Origin: Gordonia sp. KTR9
GTDB taxonomy: Bacteria > Actinomycetota > Actinomycetes > Mycobacteriales > Mycobacteriaceae
Assembly: GCF_000143885.2 (NCBI RefSeq)
Contig: NC_018581.1
Coordinates: 1,054,001 to 1,118,000 of the forward strand
Reading direction: 5' to 3'
Length of the DNA: 64,000 bases
Below are positions 47,893 to 57,070 of this stretch, in pieces; within the stretch, counting starts at the first letter, position 1; every line of letters starts with the position of its first letter. Below the pieces are notes generated by a model. The model searched no databases and was not told the origin of the DNA. It saw only the letters and a program-made list of their open reading frames with translations. The translations under genes were made by a program, and so were the position numbers.

Positions 47893-48723
47893 TCAGAGCT
47901 CGGGGGACAGGCGGGTTCGGGGCGCAGATGAGGTCGGGGTGTCGAGCAGCAGGTGCGGCAGACCCGTCGACGGGTGCGTGACGACAGTCCCGGACACCTC
48001 GAAGACGTTCGCCAGCAGATCCGGCGTCAAGACCTCGACCGGTCGGCCGTGGGCGACCACACCGCCATCGGAAACCACTGCGACGGAATCGAAGTGGCGT
48101 AACACGAGGTCGAGGTCGTGCATCGCCGCGAGGACGGTGGCGTCGAGTTCGTCGAGGATGTCCATCAACCGGAGGCGCCAGGCGGCGTCCAGGTGATTGG
48201 TGGGTTCGTCGAGCACCAGGATCGGGGTCTGCTGTGCGAGTGCACGGGCGAGCACGACGCGATGCCGTTCGCCGCCGGACAGGGTGGTGCACGAGCGGGT
48301 GCCCCAGCCGTCGAGGCCGACCCGCGCCAGCACGTCGGCGACCACCGTCGAGTCGTCGGAACTCCCCGTGGACCAGGCCGACCGGTACGGGGTCCGGCCG
48401 AGTCCGACCGCTTCGGCGACGGTCAGTTCGGCGGAGGGCTGTTCCTCCTGACCGACCACCGCGATCGACCGCGCGCGTTGCCGTGACGGGATGCGGTGCA
48501 GATCGTCGCCGCCCACGTCGATGGTGCCGGCGACCGGGCGTTCGAGACCGCACAGCGTGCGCAGCAGGGTGGTCTTGCCCGAGCCGTTGGGACCCACGAT
48601 CGCCAGTCGGGTGCCCGCCGGGACGTCGAGGTGGACATCGCGCAGGATGACGCGCCCGCCTCGCCGGCACGCGAGTGCGTTCGTGAGCAACGCCATCGAC
48701 GGGTGTCGGGGTGCGTCGGTCAT
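47893..48723 (-). CDS. btuD: Corrinoid-type ABC transporter ATPase
   Basis: A 276-residue FecE/BtuD-type ATPase. Walker A is GPNGSGKTT (about residue 45), the signature is LSGGERHR, Walker B is ILVLDEPTNHLD, followed by the H-loop His in AAMHDLDL. It powers import through the membrane permease encoded just upstream; the two genes overlap by ATGA (48720-48723). The frame is open far upstream but that part is a shadow of the permease gene. Confidence 0.93.
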   Translation of the reverse strand: MTDAPRHPSMALLTNALACRRGGRVILRDVHLDVPAGTRLAIVGPNGSGKTTLLRTLCGLERPVAGTIDVGGDDLHRIPSRQRARSIAVVGQEEQPSAELTVAEAVGLGRTPYRSAWSTGSSDDSTVVADVLARVGLDGWGTRSCTTLSGGERHRVVLARALAQQTPILVLDEPTNHLDAAWRLRLMDILDELDATVLAAMHDLDLVLRHFDSVAVVSDGGVVAHGRPVEVLTPDLLANVFEVSGTVVTHPSTGLPHLLLDTPTSSAPRTRLSPEL

Positions 48724-49799
48724 GAGCCCCCGCCGAACACGTACTGGCGTCGACCCATGAGGAACAGGAAGATCGGTGCGCCGATCAGCCCGGTCACGAT
48801 ACCGAGAGGCATCTCCCGAGGCGCGGCGGCGACCCGGGAGATGACGTCGACCCACACCAGGAACAGCGCCCCGCCGCAGACCGCCACCGGCAGCATCGCG
48901 CGGTGGGTGGCGCCGACGAGCAACCGGGCGGCGTGGGGAACGATGAGACCGACGAAACCGATCCCGCCCGCCACCGCCACGAGGACGCCGACGAGGACGC
49001 CTTGAATCCCGAACAGCGCGTTGCGCATCGCGCGGACCGGTACCCCCAGTGACGTCGCGGTGTCCGTGCCGGCCGCGTAGGCGTCGAGCCACGAATGGAT
49101 CGCGAGCATCGCCATCACGGTGACCAGCACGACCACCCCCGCGATCTGCACCTTCGCCCACGTGGCGCCGGCGACGCTGCCCAGCATCCAGAACATCACG
49201 TTGTCGGCGGCGTGCGGATCGGCGGCGGTGAACACGAGCAGCGACGAGAGCGCCATGAAGGCCGACGACAACACGACGCCGGAGAGGATGAGTCGCAGCG
49301 CGGTCAACCCGCCCTGCGCGCGGGCGACCAGGTACACCGTGACGGTGGCCGCGAGTGCGCCGAGAAGCGCCCCGCCGGACAGCGACCACACCCCGAGGCC
49401 GGCCAGCACGCCGAGGGTCATGACGGCGGTGGCCCCGACCGCCGCACCTGCCGACACTCCCAGCAGGTAGGGCTCGGCCAGCGGGTTGCGGACCAGGGCC
49501 TGCATGAGAGCGCCGGCCAGTGCGAGGCCGGCGCCGACGAGCGCGGCCAGGACGGACCGGGGGAGACGGAGATCCCAGATGATCACGGCGTGCGCGGTGT
49601 CGGGTTGCGCACCGGTCAGGCGACCGACGACGGTCTGCCACACGTCGGCGACGGGAATGGTCTCGGCGCCGAACGCCGTGGCCAGGGCGATGCTGAGGAG
49701 GGTGAGGACGAGCAGAACTGCGGCTAGCGGCGTCGAACGGAGTCGCCGAACCGGCGGAGCGGTGGCGATCTCGGTCGTGCCGACGGTACGACGGGACAC
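48720..49799 (-). CDS. btuC: Corrinoid-type ABC transporter permease (FecCD family)
   Basis: A 359-residue permease with about ten membrane segments. Family signatures: LRLPRSVLAALVGAGLALAGALMQ, RNPLAEPYLLGVSAGAAVGA and GGIGFVGLIVPHAARLL, the last contacting the ATPase. The start is set at GTG 49799. A longer in-frame start at 49946 would make the first 49 residues a translation of the cobalamin riboswitch, so it is rejected. First gene of the transporter operon. Confidence 0.93.
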   Translation of the reverse strand: MSRRTVGTTEIATAPPVRRLRSTPLAAVLLVLTLLSIALATAFGAETIPVADVWQTVVGRLTGAQPDTAHAVIIWDLRLPRSVLAALVGAGLALAGALMQALVRNPLAEPYLLGVSAGAAVGATAVMTLGVLAGLGVWSLSGGALLGALAATVTVYLVARAQGGLTALRLILSGVVLSSAFMALSSLLVFTAADPHAADNVMFWMLGSVAGATWAKVQIAGVVVLVTVMAMLAIHSWLDAYAAGTDTATSLGVPVRAMRNALFGIQGVLVGVLVAVAGGIGFVGLIVPHAARLLVGATHRAMLPVAVCGGALFLVWVDVISRVAAAPREMPLGIVTGLIGAPIFLFLMGRRQYVFGGGS

Positions 49800-49863
49800 G
49801 GAAGGTACGGCCTTACGGTCTGGGTATCTGTGCGCGAGATACACGGTGGACTCGAGCGAGAGC

Positions 49864-50005
49864 GGTGGGTATTCGGACTCGGGTTCGTTCGGAACCGGCG
49901 CCTTCCCGGGTCTCCCCAGTGGCTTCGTGCCGGTTCCGTCCCCCATACCGCTGCGCGCCAGTCCTGGATTCGCACCAGGTTCCCCGGCACCCGCGCGTGC
50001 AGGTG
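49864..50005 (-). promoter_or_regulatory. Cobalamin riboswitch
   Basis: Read on the minus strand the region contains the ordered conserved blocks of the class: GGTGCC-GGGGAA, CCTGGTGCGAATCCAGG (P4-like hairpin), GGTATGGGGGACGG, the B12 box AAGCCACTGGGGAGACCCGGGAAGG, a long GGAACCGGC/GCCGGTTCC pair, and GAGTCCGAATACCC near the 3' end. It ends about 65 nt before the permease start. In other bacteria this element shuts off cobalamin transport or synthesis genes when adenosylcobalamin is plentiful. The exact ends are approximate. Confidence 0.93.
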
Positions 50006-50147
50006 CGACCGTTCTCGGTCGTCAGGCTATCAACATCCACCCGAGCCGGGCGCGGCGCGGGTCGGTCGCCGTGCCCGGACATCGCGGGTGACACCGCCTA
50101 GGCTGGACGCGACGACCTGGCGACGTGACGGCGGAAACGGTGAACCG

Positions 50148-51101
50148 ATGGATGCACGAGACACGAAACTGGCCATCATCGGGGCGGGTGCGGTGGGTAC
50201 CGCGATCGCCTACTCATCCCTCATCCGCGGGGTGGCGCGGACGATCGCGCTCCTCGACATCAACGCGGCCAAGGTGACCGCCGAAGTGCTCGACATGTCC
50301 CACGGACTCGAGTTCGTCCCGCGGGCGGACATCATCGGATCCGACGACGTGTCGGTGTGCGCGGACGCCGACGTCGTGGTGTTCACCGCGGGTGCGAAGC
50401 AGAAGCCCGGTCAGTCCCGCCTCGAATTGGCCGAGGCGACAATCGGTCTGACCCGCGCCATCCTCCCGGGTGTCCTGGAGGTGGCCCCTGACGCCATCTA
50501 TGTGATGGTCACGAATCCGGTCGACATCGTCACCTACGCCGCCCAGGAGATCAGCGGTCTCTCACCCAGCCAGGTCTTCGGTTCGGGCACCGTGCTCGAC
50601 TCGTCGCGGTTGCGATTCCTCCTCGCACAGCACTGCGGCGTGGCGGTGCAGAGCGTGCACTCCTACATCGCCGGCGAGCACGGCGACACCGAGATCCCGC
50701 TGTGGAGTTCGGCGACGATCGGTGGAGTGCCGCTGACGTCGTGGAAACCGCTGCCCGGCCGGCCGGCGCTGGATGCCGTTGCGCGCGAACGCATCCACCA
50801 CGAGGTCGTGCACGCCGCCTACACCATCATCGAGGGCAAGGGTGCCACGAACTATGCCATTGGGCTCGCCACGACGCGGATCGTCGAAGCCATCGTGAAC
50901 AACGAGCACCGGGTGCTGCCGGTGTCGACACGCGCCGACGGCATCGAGGGGCTCGAGGGTGTGTGCCTGTCGTTGCCGACCGTCGTCGACCGAGGCGGTG
51001 CGCAGACCCGGCTCGACGTCCCGCTGTCGGACTCGGAACGCGCGGGACTGCTGGCATCGGCGGAGACGCTGCGAGCGATGCAGGCGCGATTCGGGTTGTA
51101 G
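50148..51101 (+). CDS. ldh: L-lactate dehydrogenase
   Basis: A 317-residue NAD-dependent enzyme interconverting pyruvate and L-lactate. NAD loop IIGAGAVGTAIAY, substrate loop GAKQKPGQSRLEL (Gln at the specificity position favours lactate over malate), NPVD, and catalytic His in AGEHGDTEIPLW. ATG 50148 gives the usual N-terminus; the open frame upstream overlaps the divergent riboswitch and is not coding. It stands alone, divergent from the transporter operon. Confidence 0.95.
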   Translation: MDARDTKLAIIGAGAVGTAIAYSSLIRGVARTIALLDINAAKVTAEVLDMSHGLEFVPRADIIGSDDVSVCADADVVVFTAGAKQKPGQSRLELAEATIGLTRAILPGVLEVAPDAIYVMVTNPVDIVTYAAQEISGLSPSQVFGSGTVLDSSRLRFLLAQHCGVAVQSVHSYIAGEHGDTEIPLWSSATIGGVPLTSWKPLPGRPALDAVARERIHHEVVHAAYTIIEGKGATNYAIGLATTRIVEAIVNNEHRVLPVSTRADGIEGLEGVCLSLPTVVDRGGAQTRLDVPLSDSERAGLLASAETLRAMQARFGL

Positions 51102-51104
51102 GAC

Positions 51105-51989
51105 CTAGACGGGCACGGTTGCGCGCAGGAACTCGAGCTGGTCGCCGACGACCTGCTCGAAATCGTCGCCGATGTAGATGTCGAAGTGGCCCACCGGATA
51201 CCGGATCACCCGGGCCCGCGGCGCGCGGCGCGCGTATTTGACCGTCGGGCGCGCGGGAGCCACGGTGTCCCCGTCGCACACGCACAGCAGGGTCGGGCAG
51301 TCGAGGTCTTTGAGCGCCCGGCCGGGGGAGTGCAACGGGATCGTCAGGCCGACCCGGGCGGCGACCTGGTTGGGCAGTTCGAGGCCCTCGGGGATGAGCG
51401 GCAGATATCCCGACACCGCGTCCGGTGCCGTCATCAGCGCCGCGGTTCGCGGTTCGCCCGCGAGCCCCACGGTCACCGGCGGCCGGCCGAATGCCGACCC
51501 GACGATGTCGGCGAGCGCGCGCACGGTCACCTTCGCGCCGGACACCACACCCAGCGCGGCGGTCGACGCGATCCCGCTGGTGAACGGGCACTGGGAGATC
51601 ACCGCGGCGACCCGACCGTCGCGGCGACCAGCCACGAGGACATGGCCGCCGCCGAAGGAGGTGCCCCACAACACGATTCGTGACGAGTCGACGCCGTCGA
51701 GGCGTCGCGCGAAGGCGATCGCCGCGGCCCAGTCGTCGAGCTGGCGGCGGATGGACAGGAGCTGGCGCGGTTCGCCGTCGCTGTCCCCGAAGTGGCGGTA
51801 GTCGAAGACCAGACAGGAGTATCCGGCCTCGGTGAACCGTTCGGCGAAGGCGTCGAGCCGCATCTGCCGCACCCCGCCGAGGCCGTGTGCCATCACGATC
51901 ACCGGTGCGGGGGCGGAGCCGTCGGGGCGGTACCACCAGGCCCGGCACGTCGTCCCCGACGACTCGAACTCGACGTCGTTCCTGATCAT
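51105..51989 (-). CDS. Alpha/beta hydrolase
   Basis: A 294-residue serine hydrolase-like protein. Nucleophile elbow LWGTSFGGGHVLV (Ser about residue 123), oxyanion region VIVMAHGLGG, and late Asp/His candidates in CVCDGDTVAP and YPVGHFDIY. It resembles the group of acetylxylan-esterase/dipeptidyl-peptidase-like hydrolases; substrate is unknown. ATG 51989 follows GGGGGAAG closely. Convergent with ldh, with stops only 3 bp apart. Confidence 0.88.
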   Translation of the reverse strand: MIRNDVEFESSGTTCRAWWYRPDGSAPAPVIVMAHGLGGVRQMRLDAFAERFTEAGYSCLVFDYRHFGDSDGEPRQLLSIRRQLDDWAAAIAFARRLDGVDSSRIVLWGTSFGGGHVLVAGRRDGRVAAVISQCPFTSGIASTAALGVVSGAKVTVRALADIVGSAFGRPPVTVGLAGEPRTAALMTAPDAVSGYLPLIPEGLELPNQVAARVGLTIPLHSPGRALKDLDCPTLLCVCDGDTVAPARPTVKYARRAPRARVIRYPVGHFDIYIGDDFEQVVGDQLEFLRATVPV

Positions 51990-52174
51990 TCTTCCCCCGC
52001 TGGTCGTGTGCGTTTCTCGGGCGGACTGTATCAACACGCGTTGTCAGACAACAGCCTGCCTGTCCGTCGGCCGGACCAATCTTCGCCATGAGCGCGCTTG
52101 TCGACGACGTGACCCCGTAAGGTCACCTCGTCACGATGAGGTGTCGGGGGACACACAGAAGAAGGTCAAGCACG

Positions 52175-52447
52175 ATGCGTTGCTCGCGAAAGATGGTCCT
52201 CGGATTCCTGGCCGCGGCGTCGATGACGGTCGCCCCGCTGATGGTGGCGGCACCCGCATCGGCGGCGACCGATTACGCCAACTGCTCAGCACTCAACGCC
52301 GATCATCCGCATGGTGTGGGCCAGACGGGTGCCGTCGACTCGACGTCGGGCACCCCGGTCACGACGTTCACCGTCGACGACGCGCTCTACGACGCCAACA
52401 GCGAAAGCGATCGCGACAAGGACGGGATCGCCTGCGAGAAGCGCTGA
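52175..52447 (+). CDS. Secreted excalibur calcium-binding domain protein
   Basis: A 90-residue exported protein. A clear signal peptide (MRCSRKMVLGFLAAASMTV to the ASA cut near residue 31) is followed by an excalibur domain: NCSALNADHPHGVG, and the calcium loop D-S-D-R-D-K-D-G-I-A-C-E-K-R at the very end. Such domains bind calcium and often stand at the end of nucleases or wall proteins; this one is alone. ATG 52175 has AGAAGAAGG about 10 bp upstream. Confidence 0.88.
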   Translation: MRCSRKMVLGFLAAASMTVAPLMVAAPASAATDYANCSALNADHPHGVGQTGAVDSTSGTPVTTFTVDDALYDANSESDRDKDGIACEKR

Positions 52448-52485
52448 TCAACCGTCGGCGGCGAACATCGGCGACACTGGGTGAC

Positions 52486-52962
52486 ATGTTCACCCCGCGC
52501 GAGGCCGAGAACCGACGGTTGCTGAGCGCGCGCGACGCCATCGACCGCGCTTATGCCGACGATCTCGACGTGGCCACGCTCGCCCGCATCGCGGTGATGT
52601 CGTCGTCGCATTTCATCCGCCGATTCCGGGCCGTGTTCGGCGAGACGCCGCACCGCTACCTGCAGCGCAGGCGCATCGAGCGAGCCTGCGCGTTGCTGCG
52701 AACCACCGACAGCCCGGTGCTGGAGATCGCGCTGAGCGTCGGCTACGACAGTCCCGGCACCTTCGGCCGGACGTTCACCCGGGTCGTCGGCTGCAGTCCC
52801 ACCACCTACCGGACGAATGTGGCGCCACTTCCCGTGCCCGGGTGTCATGTGCGCCGCTGGACCCGGCCGGCCGATGCGATCGCCGATGTCCCGACGTCGT
52901 CGGAAGTGAGCGATTTCGGAGAAGCGCGGGCCGCACGGGCGGTCGTATCGTCGGAACCGTGA
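52486..52962 (+). CDS. AraC-family transcriptional regulator
   Basis: A 158-residue DNA-binding protein consisting almost only of the two helix-turn-helix units (about residues 12-110): LARIAVMSSSHFIRRFRAVFGETPHRYLQ and IALSVGYDSPGTFGRTFTRVVGCSPTTYR. There is no sensor domain, so the signal is unclear. The stop overlaps the GTG start of the next gene (GTGA), which points to co-regulation with, and perhaps control of, the VOC protein. Confidence 0.9.
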   Translation: MFTPREAENRRLLSARDAIDRAYADDLDVATLARIAVMSSSHFIRRFRAVFGETPHRYLQRRRIERACALLRTTDSPVLEIALSVGYDSPGTFGRTFTRVVGCSPTTYRTNVAPLPVPGCHVRRWTRPADAIADVPTSSEVSDFGEARAARAVVSSEP

Positions 52963-53417
52963 TCAATGGCATCGGCATCCACTCCATCTACGTCCTCGAC
53001 CAGGACGTCGCGCTCGACTTCTACGTGGGGACACTCGGTTTCACGGTCGACACTGACGTCGACATGGGGTTCATGCGATGGCTGACGGTCGCGCCGCCCG
53101 GGCAGCCCGACAGGCTCATCCTCCTCGAGAAGCCCGGGCCGCCCGCGCTGTCCGGCGAGACGGTCGACAAGGTCCGCGACCTCGTGACGCAGGGGGCGAT
53201 GCCGGTGACGATCCTGTCCACCGACGACTGCCGCGGCACCCACGCGGCCCTCGTCGCACGCGGCGTCGAGTTCACCCAGGACCCCGAAGACCAGCCCTAC
53301 GGCACCGACTGCGCGTTTCGGGATCCATTCGGGAATCCGCTGCGGATGACCCAGCGGGCTGTCGAGGATCGGCCCGTGGGGGACGAGGACATCGCGCGGT
53401 GGGCACCGGGCAGATGA
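52959..53417 (+). CDS. VOC/glyoxalase superfamily protein
   Basis: A 152-residue protein with two beta-alpha-beta units: VLDQDVALDFYVGTLGFTV at the start and AFRDPFGNPLRMTQR at the end, typical metal-dependent VOC features (bleomycin resistance, glyoxalase or dioxygenase relatives). The substrate is not predictable. GTG 52959 overlaps the AraC stop. AraC plus VOC pairs are common in actinobacteria and often respond to an electrophile or antibiotic, but this is inference. Confidence 0.88.
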   Translation: MINGIGIHSIYVLDQDVALDFYVGTLGFTVDTDVDMGFMRWLTVAPPGQPDRLILLEKPGPPALSGETVDKVRDLVTQGAMPVTILSTDDCRGTHAALVARGVEFTQDPEDQPYGTDCAFRDPFGNPLRMTQRAVEDRPVGDEDIARWAPGR

Positions 53418-53469
53418 CCAGGGGCCGTCGAACAGCCTGACCGGACGCGCGGGCGTTAGATTCGTGCCC

Positions 53470-54168
53470 ATGGCGGCCCGACTGGACAGGTACTTGAGCA
53501 GCAGACACCCGGATGTCGCGATCGCCGCGGCCTTGCTGTTCGTGGCCGGACTGGTCGACGCCATCGCGTTCGTCGTGCTGAAGGGCAGCTTCGTCGCCTT
53601 CATGTCCGGCAACTCCACCATCCTGGGTGAGTCGACGTCGGCGGGCCGATGGTCGACGATCGCTCTCGTCGCCGGACTCGTCGCGGCGTTCTTCGGCGGC
53701 GCGGTGGGCGGTGCCGCGATCAGTCGCTGGGTCGCGCGCTCGCCGGTCTGGGTTCTCGTGGCCGTGACCGTCGCGCTCCTCGTCGGCACCGTCGTCGCGC
53801 TCACCGCATCGCCGACCGCCGGGATGATCGTCGTGGCGGTGGCGACCGGTGCGATCAACTCCGCGCTGTCGCACACGTCGACCGTCCAGGGCGGATTGAC
53901 CTACGTCACCGGCACGCTGGTGAAGTCCGCGCACGAACTGGTCGCGTCGCTGGGCACCGATCGGCCGTGGGCGTGGCTGTCGGTGTTCTGGATGTGGCCG
54001 GTGTTCGTGCTCGGCGCGGTGTGCGGTGGAGTCGCGGAACGGCAGTGGGGAGTCGCCGGGTTGTGGGTCGGGGTCGTGGTCTCCGTGGGTGCCCTGGCAC
54101 TTCGCGTCGCCGAGACGTCGTCTCGAGGCAATTCGCGCTCGGATGGAACCGAACGGGCCGCTGGATAG
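53470..54168 (+). CDS. YoaK/DUF1275-family membrane protein
   Basis: A 232-residue integral membrane protein with six or seven hydrophobic segments. The DUF1275 signature FVAGLVDAIAFVVLKGSFVAFMSGN is at residues about 22-47, and ATGAINSALSHTSTVQGGLTYVTG repeats the pattern in the second half. The function of the family is unknown. ATG 53470 is chosen; GTG 53464 is also possible. Confidence 0.87.
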   Translation: MAARLDRYLSSRHPDVAIAAALLFVAGLVDAIAFVVLKGSFVAFMSGNSTILGESTSAGRWSTIALVAGLVAAFFGGAVGGAAISRWVARSPVWVLVAVTVALLVGTVVALTASPTAGMIVVAVATGAINSALSHTSTVQGGLTYVTGTLVKSAHELVASLGTDRPWAWLSVFWMWPVFVLGAVCGGVAERQWGVAGLWVGVVVSVGALALRVAETSSRGNSRSDGTERAAG

Positions 54169-54178
54169 TCTGAAACAT

Positions 54179-55009
54179 ATGCGCGACGACAAGCTGCTCA
54201 CCCGGATCTCCGCACTTCTCCGTCAGGCGGAGAACACCGACAACGAGCACGAGGCCGAGACCTTCATGCAGGCCGCCCAGCGGCTCGCGACCGCGTCGTC
54301 GATCGACCTGGCCGTGGCGCGGGCCCACGACCCCGCCGCGCGCAAGAAGGTCACCCCGGTCAGCCGCCAGATCGCCATCGGCGAACCGGGCAAACGCGGC
54401 CTGCGCACCTACGTGCAGCTCTTCGTCGCGATCTCGATGGCGAACGACGTGACGGTCGACGTCGCGAGCAATTCGACCTTCGTGCTCGCCTACGGCTACG
54501 AAGCCGACATCGACGCCTGCGAAGCCCTCTACACGTCGCTGATCGTGCAGATGGTCGCGGCCAGTGACGCCTACCTGCGGTCCGGCGCCTACAAGGGCGA
54601 GACGTTCGCGCGGGTCGTCACCCGGGGGAGCGGGTGGCGTGCCCGCCGCGTCGTCGAGGAGAAGCCGTTGTCACCGATCACCGCCCGGCTCAACTTCCAG
54701 TCGGCCTTCGCCGAGCGCATCGGCAAACGCCTCGCCGAGGCCCGCGACGCGGCGCGCGACGAGGCCATCGCCGCCGAACGCGATTCCGGTGAGTCGACCC
54801 GCTCCACGGCGGTCGCATTGCGCAACAAGGAGATCGAGGTGACCGACTTCTACCGGACGGAGTCGAGCGCCCGCGGCACCTGGCGTCCGTCGAGCGCGTC
54901 CGCCGGATACTCCGAGGCCGCACGCCGGGCCGGTGACCATGCGGGACGCCGGGCGAAAATCGGTGCCGACCGCGAGTTCGGCGGCGCCCGAGGCGCGCTG
55001 GAGGGTTAG
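54179..55009 (+). CDS. DUF2786 protein
   Basis: A 276-residue cytosolic protein. The N-terminal 45 residues are the DUF2786 unit (LLTRISALLRQAENTDNEHEAETFMQAAQRLA), seen also in phage and plasmid proteins. The rest is helical and charged, with a RESR/Glu-rich region (about 180-230). Function is unknown. Together with the TIGR04338-type gene at 55980 and YihY between, it forms a set I have seen repeatedly near each other in actinobacteria. Its stop overlaps the convergent yihY stop by 4 bp. Confidence 0.85.
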   Translation: MRDDKLLTRISALLRQAENTDNEHEAETFMQAAQRLATASSIDLAVARAHDPAARKKVTPVSRQIAIGEPGKRGLRTYVQLFVAISMANDVTVDVASNSTFVLAYGYEADIDACEALYTSLIVQMVAASDAYLRSGAYKGETFARVVTRGSGWRARRVVEEKPLSPITARLNFQSAFAERIGKRLAEARDAARDEAIAAERDSGESTRSTAVALRNKEIEVTDFYRTESSARGTWRPSSASAGYSEAARRAGDHAGRRAKIGADREFGGARGALEG

Positions 55010-55959
55010 GGCTCGGCTCTCGCAGCGGAGTCCTCGGCGGCCCTCGAGGTGGGACGGTCGTACCAGGCCATCGACGGCTGCGGGACGAACGGCGTCGGGG
55101 TGCCCGCCCACCGCCGCACCCACCGGCCGACGCGGCCCTCGTCGGTCGCCGTGGCGTGTACGACGATGGCGGTGACCACGAGGATCAGTGCGAAGACGAA
55201 CAGCCAGCTGATCGCGACGAAGACGACGCCGAGCGTGCCGTAGCTGCGGATCGTGCCTGCGGCGAGTGTGGGCAGCGCGACGTGGGTACCGGCGAGCAGC
55301 ACCGTGATGAGGAGGCCGGTGCCGAGTCCGTTCAGGAGGAGCAACTTCATCGGTACCTGTGACGACACCAGCAGCCGGGGGATCGCGGTGAACGTGGCCG
55401 ACCAGATCAGGAGGGTCACGGCGACGATCAGCACGATCCCGAGGATGCCGCGGTCGCCGACGTGTATGCCGAACACCGAGGTGGCCTGCAATCCCGTGGA
55501 CAGGCCCTGGGCGGTCACCGCTGCGGGGATGAGAAAGACGACGACAACCCACCGCCAAAAGCCGCCCCACGACAGTTTGGCGACGTCCCAGATCGACACA
55601 TACATTCGGCCGAGGGCACGTGACAGGGAGGTGGCGCCTGCGATGGTCATCAGCGCACCGAGGACGCCGAAGGTCGTGGCCGACGTCGGGTCGTCGATCG
55701 TGGGCGTGTCGAAGCTGCTGACCGGGATGCCGAGCCCGGTGAGTGCGTCGTCGACGACGTCGCTGCCCGGCAGGGAGAGCACGAGGATCACGATCGGGAG
55801 GATCGAGGTGAAGGCCTGCGCTGCCAGGGTCATCGACCGGTCGGTGAGGTTTCCTCGCGCGATGTCGATGACGATGCGGAGAACCAGGGAGGCGCCGGGC
55901 AGCCGCATCACGCGCTTGCGCACTGCATCGAGATCAGGACGGCGCATGAACTCTCCCAT
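55006..55959 (-). CDS. YihY/BrkB-family membrane protein
   Basis: A 317-residue integral membrane protein with six predicted segments. Family features: LTDRSMTLAAQAFTSILPIVI near the N-terminus and SYGTLGVVFVAISWLFVFALIL in the last third. Early annotations as ribonuclease BN were wrong; the family is of unknown function, possibly transport. It is on the minus strand between the DUF2786 and metallohydrolase genes, and its start is only 20 bp from the divergent metallohydrolase start. Confidence 0.9.
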   Translation of the reverse strand: MGEFMRRPDLDAVRKRVMRLPGASLVLRIVIDIARGNLTDRSMTLAAQAFTSILPIVILVLSLPGSDVVDDALTGLGIPVSSFDTPTIDDPTSATTFGVLGALMTIAGATSLSRALGRMYVSIWDVAKLSWGGFWRWVVVVFLIPAAVTAQGLSTGLQATSVFGIHVGDRGILGIVLIVAVTLLIWSATFTAIPRLLVSSQVPMKLLLLNGLGTGLLITVLLAGTHVALPTLAAGTIRSYGTLGVVFVAISWLFVFALILVVTAIVVHATATDEGRVGRWVRRWAGTPTPFVPQPSMAWYDRPTSRAAEDSAARAEP

Positions 55960-55979
55960 CGGCTCCGGGGTCCCTCATC

Positions 55980-56510
55980 ATGGGCGATGCCGTGAGTGAA
56001 CGAGACACCGGGCGCGCAAGATTCTACGAGGCCGAGCACCTCGTGCACCGTCTGTTCGACAACGTGTCGTCGTCGCGGACGGTGCAGCTTGCCGGGACCG
56101 AGGTGACCCTCCCCGCTGAGGTGAGGTTCGCGTCCGTCGACGCCGTCGACGACTACGTCCGCAGGGTGCTCGCGCTACCCGGGGTGCAGGCGAGCTTCGA
56201 GCGCGCGTCGCAACCGGTGTCGGTCCGTGAACGCCGTGGTCAGCGCTCCGCGCACTACGCCGCGCGGGTTCGGAGATCCGACGGTGTGCCAGTCGCCGCC
56301 GAGATCGCCATCCCGTCGGCGGCCGAGGGACGCTGGGCGCTCCGGGAACTCGTGGTGCTGCACGAGCTCGCCCACCACCTCGACGGCACCGCCGGTCCGG
56401 CGCACGGGCGCGGGTTCGTGCTGACGCTCATCGAACTCGTCGGGCTCGTGCTGGGTCCCGAAGCCGCGTTCGTCTATCGCGTCGTGCTGTCGGATTCCGG
56501 GGTGGGGTGA
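55980..56510 (+). CDS. TIGR04338-type metallohydrolase
   Basis: A 176-residue protein with a zinc-metalloprotease-type motif: VVLHELAHHLDG, plus the downstream candidate ligand in AHGRGFVLTLIELVG. The early part (EHLVHRLFDN) matches the TIGR04338 family, which is restricted to actinobacteria and is of unknown role. An alternative GTG start lies at 55992. It is divergent from yihY. Confidence 0.85.
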   Translation: MGDAVSERDTGRARFYEAEHLVHRLFDNVSSSRTVQLAGTEVTLPAEVRFASVDAVDDYVRRVLALPGVQASFERASQPVSVRERRGQRSAHYAARVRRSDGVPVAAEIAIPSAAEGRWALRELVVLHELAHHLDGTAGPAHGRGFVLTLIELVGLVLGPEAAFVYRVVLSDSGVG

Positions 56511-56638
56511 GACCGAGTTCTTCCGCCGAACGGATGACTCGTGGCCGGTTGTGCTCGCCACGCCGGGGTGGTGGACCGGTATCGTGGCGTCGACGTCCGA
56601 GCGTGAATTCGACGCACACTGTGAACGGGGCACAGCAC

Positions 56639-57070
56639 ATGACGACACCGACGACACCCGCGGTCCCGACGACGCCGGCCGCACCGACACCATCGGCGCC
56701 GTCGACGACACCTCCTCGGCATCCCATGCCGGCCGAGCCTGGGCCGGTGCCGGCGCCGCCCGGGGAATCGCAAACGCCGTCCGCGCGTTTCGGCATCCTG
56801 CCGTCAGAGGTGTCGGACATCGCCACCACCTGGCGTGCTGAGGGCACCGCGGTCAGCGATCTGGACTTCTCGTCATTCGGATCGATGACGGGGGCGGGTA
56901 GCCGGACGCTGGCAGCGGCGAGGAGTATCGGCGTGCCGGCGCAGCAGTGCATCGATTCCGTGAGCACCCGACTGACCGCACTGGGGGACGCGTTGAGCAT
57001 TTTCAACTCGCGCGCTCAGGAGACCGATGGCGTCGCGGCCGGCCGGATCCGCGGTCTCGCCGAACGCTGA
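56639..57070 (+). CDS. EspC-like small helical protein, candidate type VII secretion partner
   Basis: A 143-residue protein. The first 50 residues are Pro/Thr/Ala-rich and disordered; residues about 55-143 fit the two-helix EspC/DUF2580 pattern of ESX-associated proteins (ILPSEVSDIATTWRAEGTAV, then LAAARSIGVPAQQCIDSVST and a C-terminal helix ending FNSRAQETDGVAAGR). A strict YxxxD/E export signal is not visible; F-N-S-R-A-Q-E-T-D is the nearest stretch. ATG 56639 fits the domain. The stop overlaps the next start (TGATG), so it is made together with the hydrolase. No ESX secretion machinery genes are in the window. Confidence 0.75.
   Translation: MTTPTTPAVPTTPAAPTPSAPSTTPPRHPMPAEPGPVPAPPGESQTPSARFGILPSEVSDIATTWRAEGTAVSDLDFSSFGSMTGAGSRTLAAARSIGVPAQQCIDSVSTRLTALGDALSIFNSRAQETDGVAAGRIRGLAER

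Noticed and set aside
46785..49946. Siderophore importer working with the peptide synthetase
   Set aside because: The upstream cobalamin riboswitch points to corrinoids, and 30 kb separate it from the synthetase.
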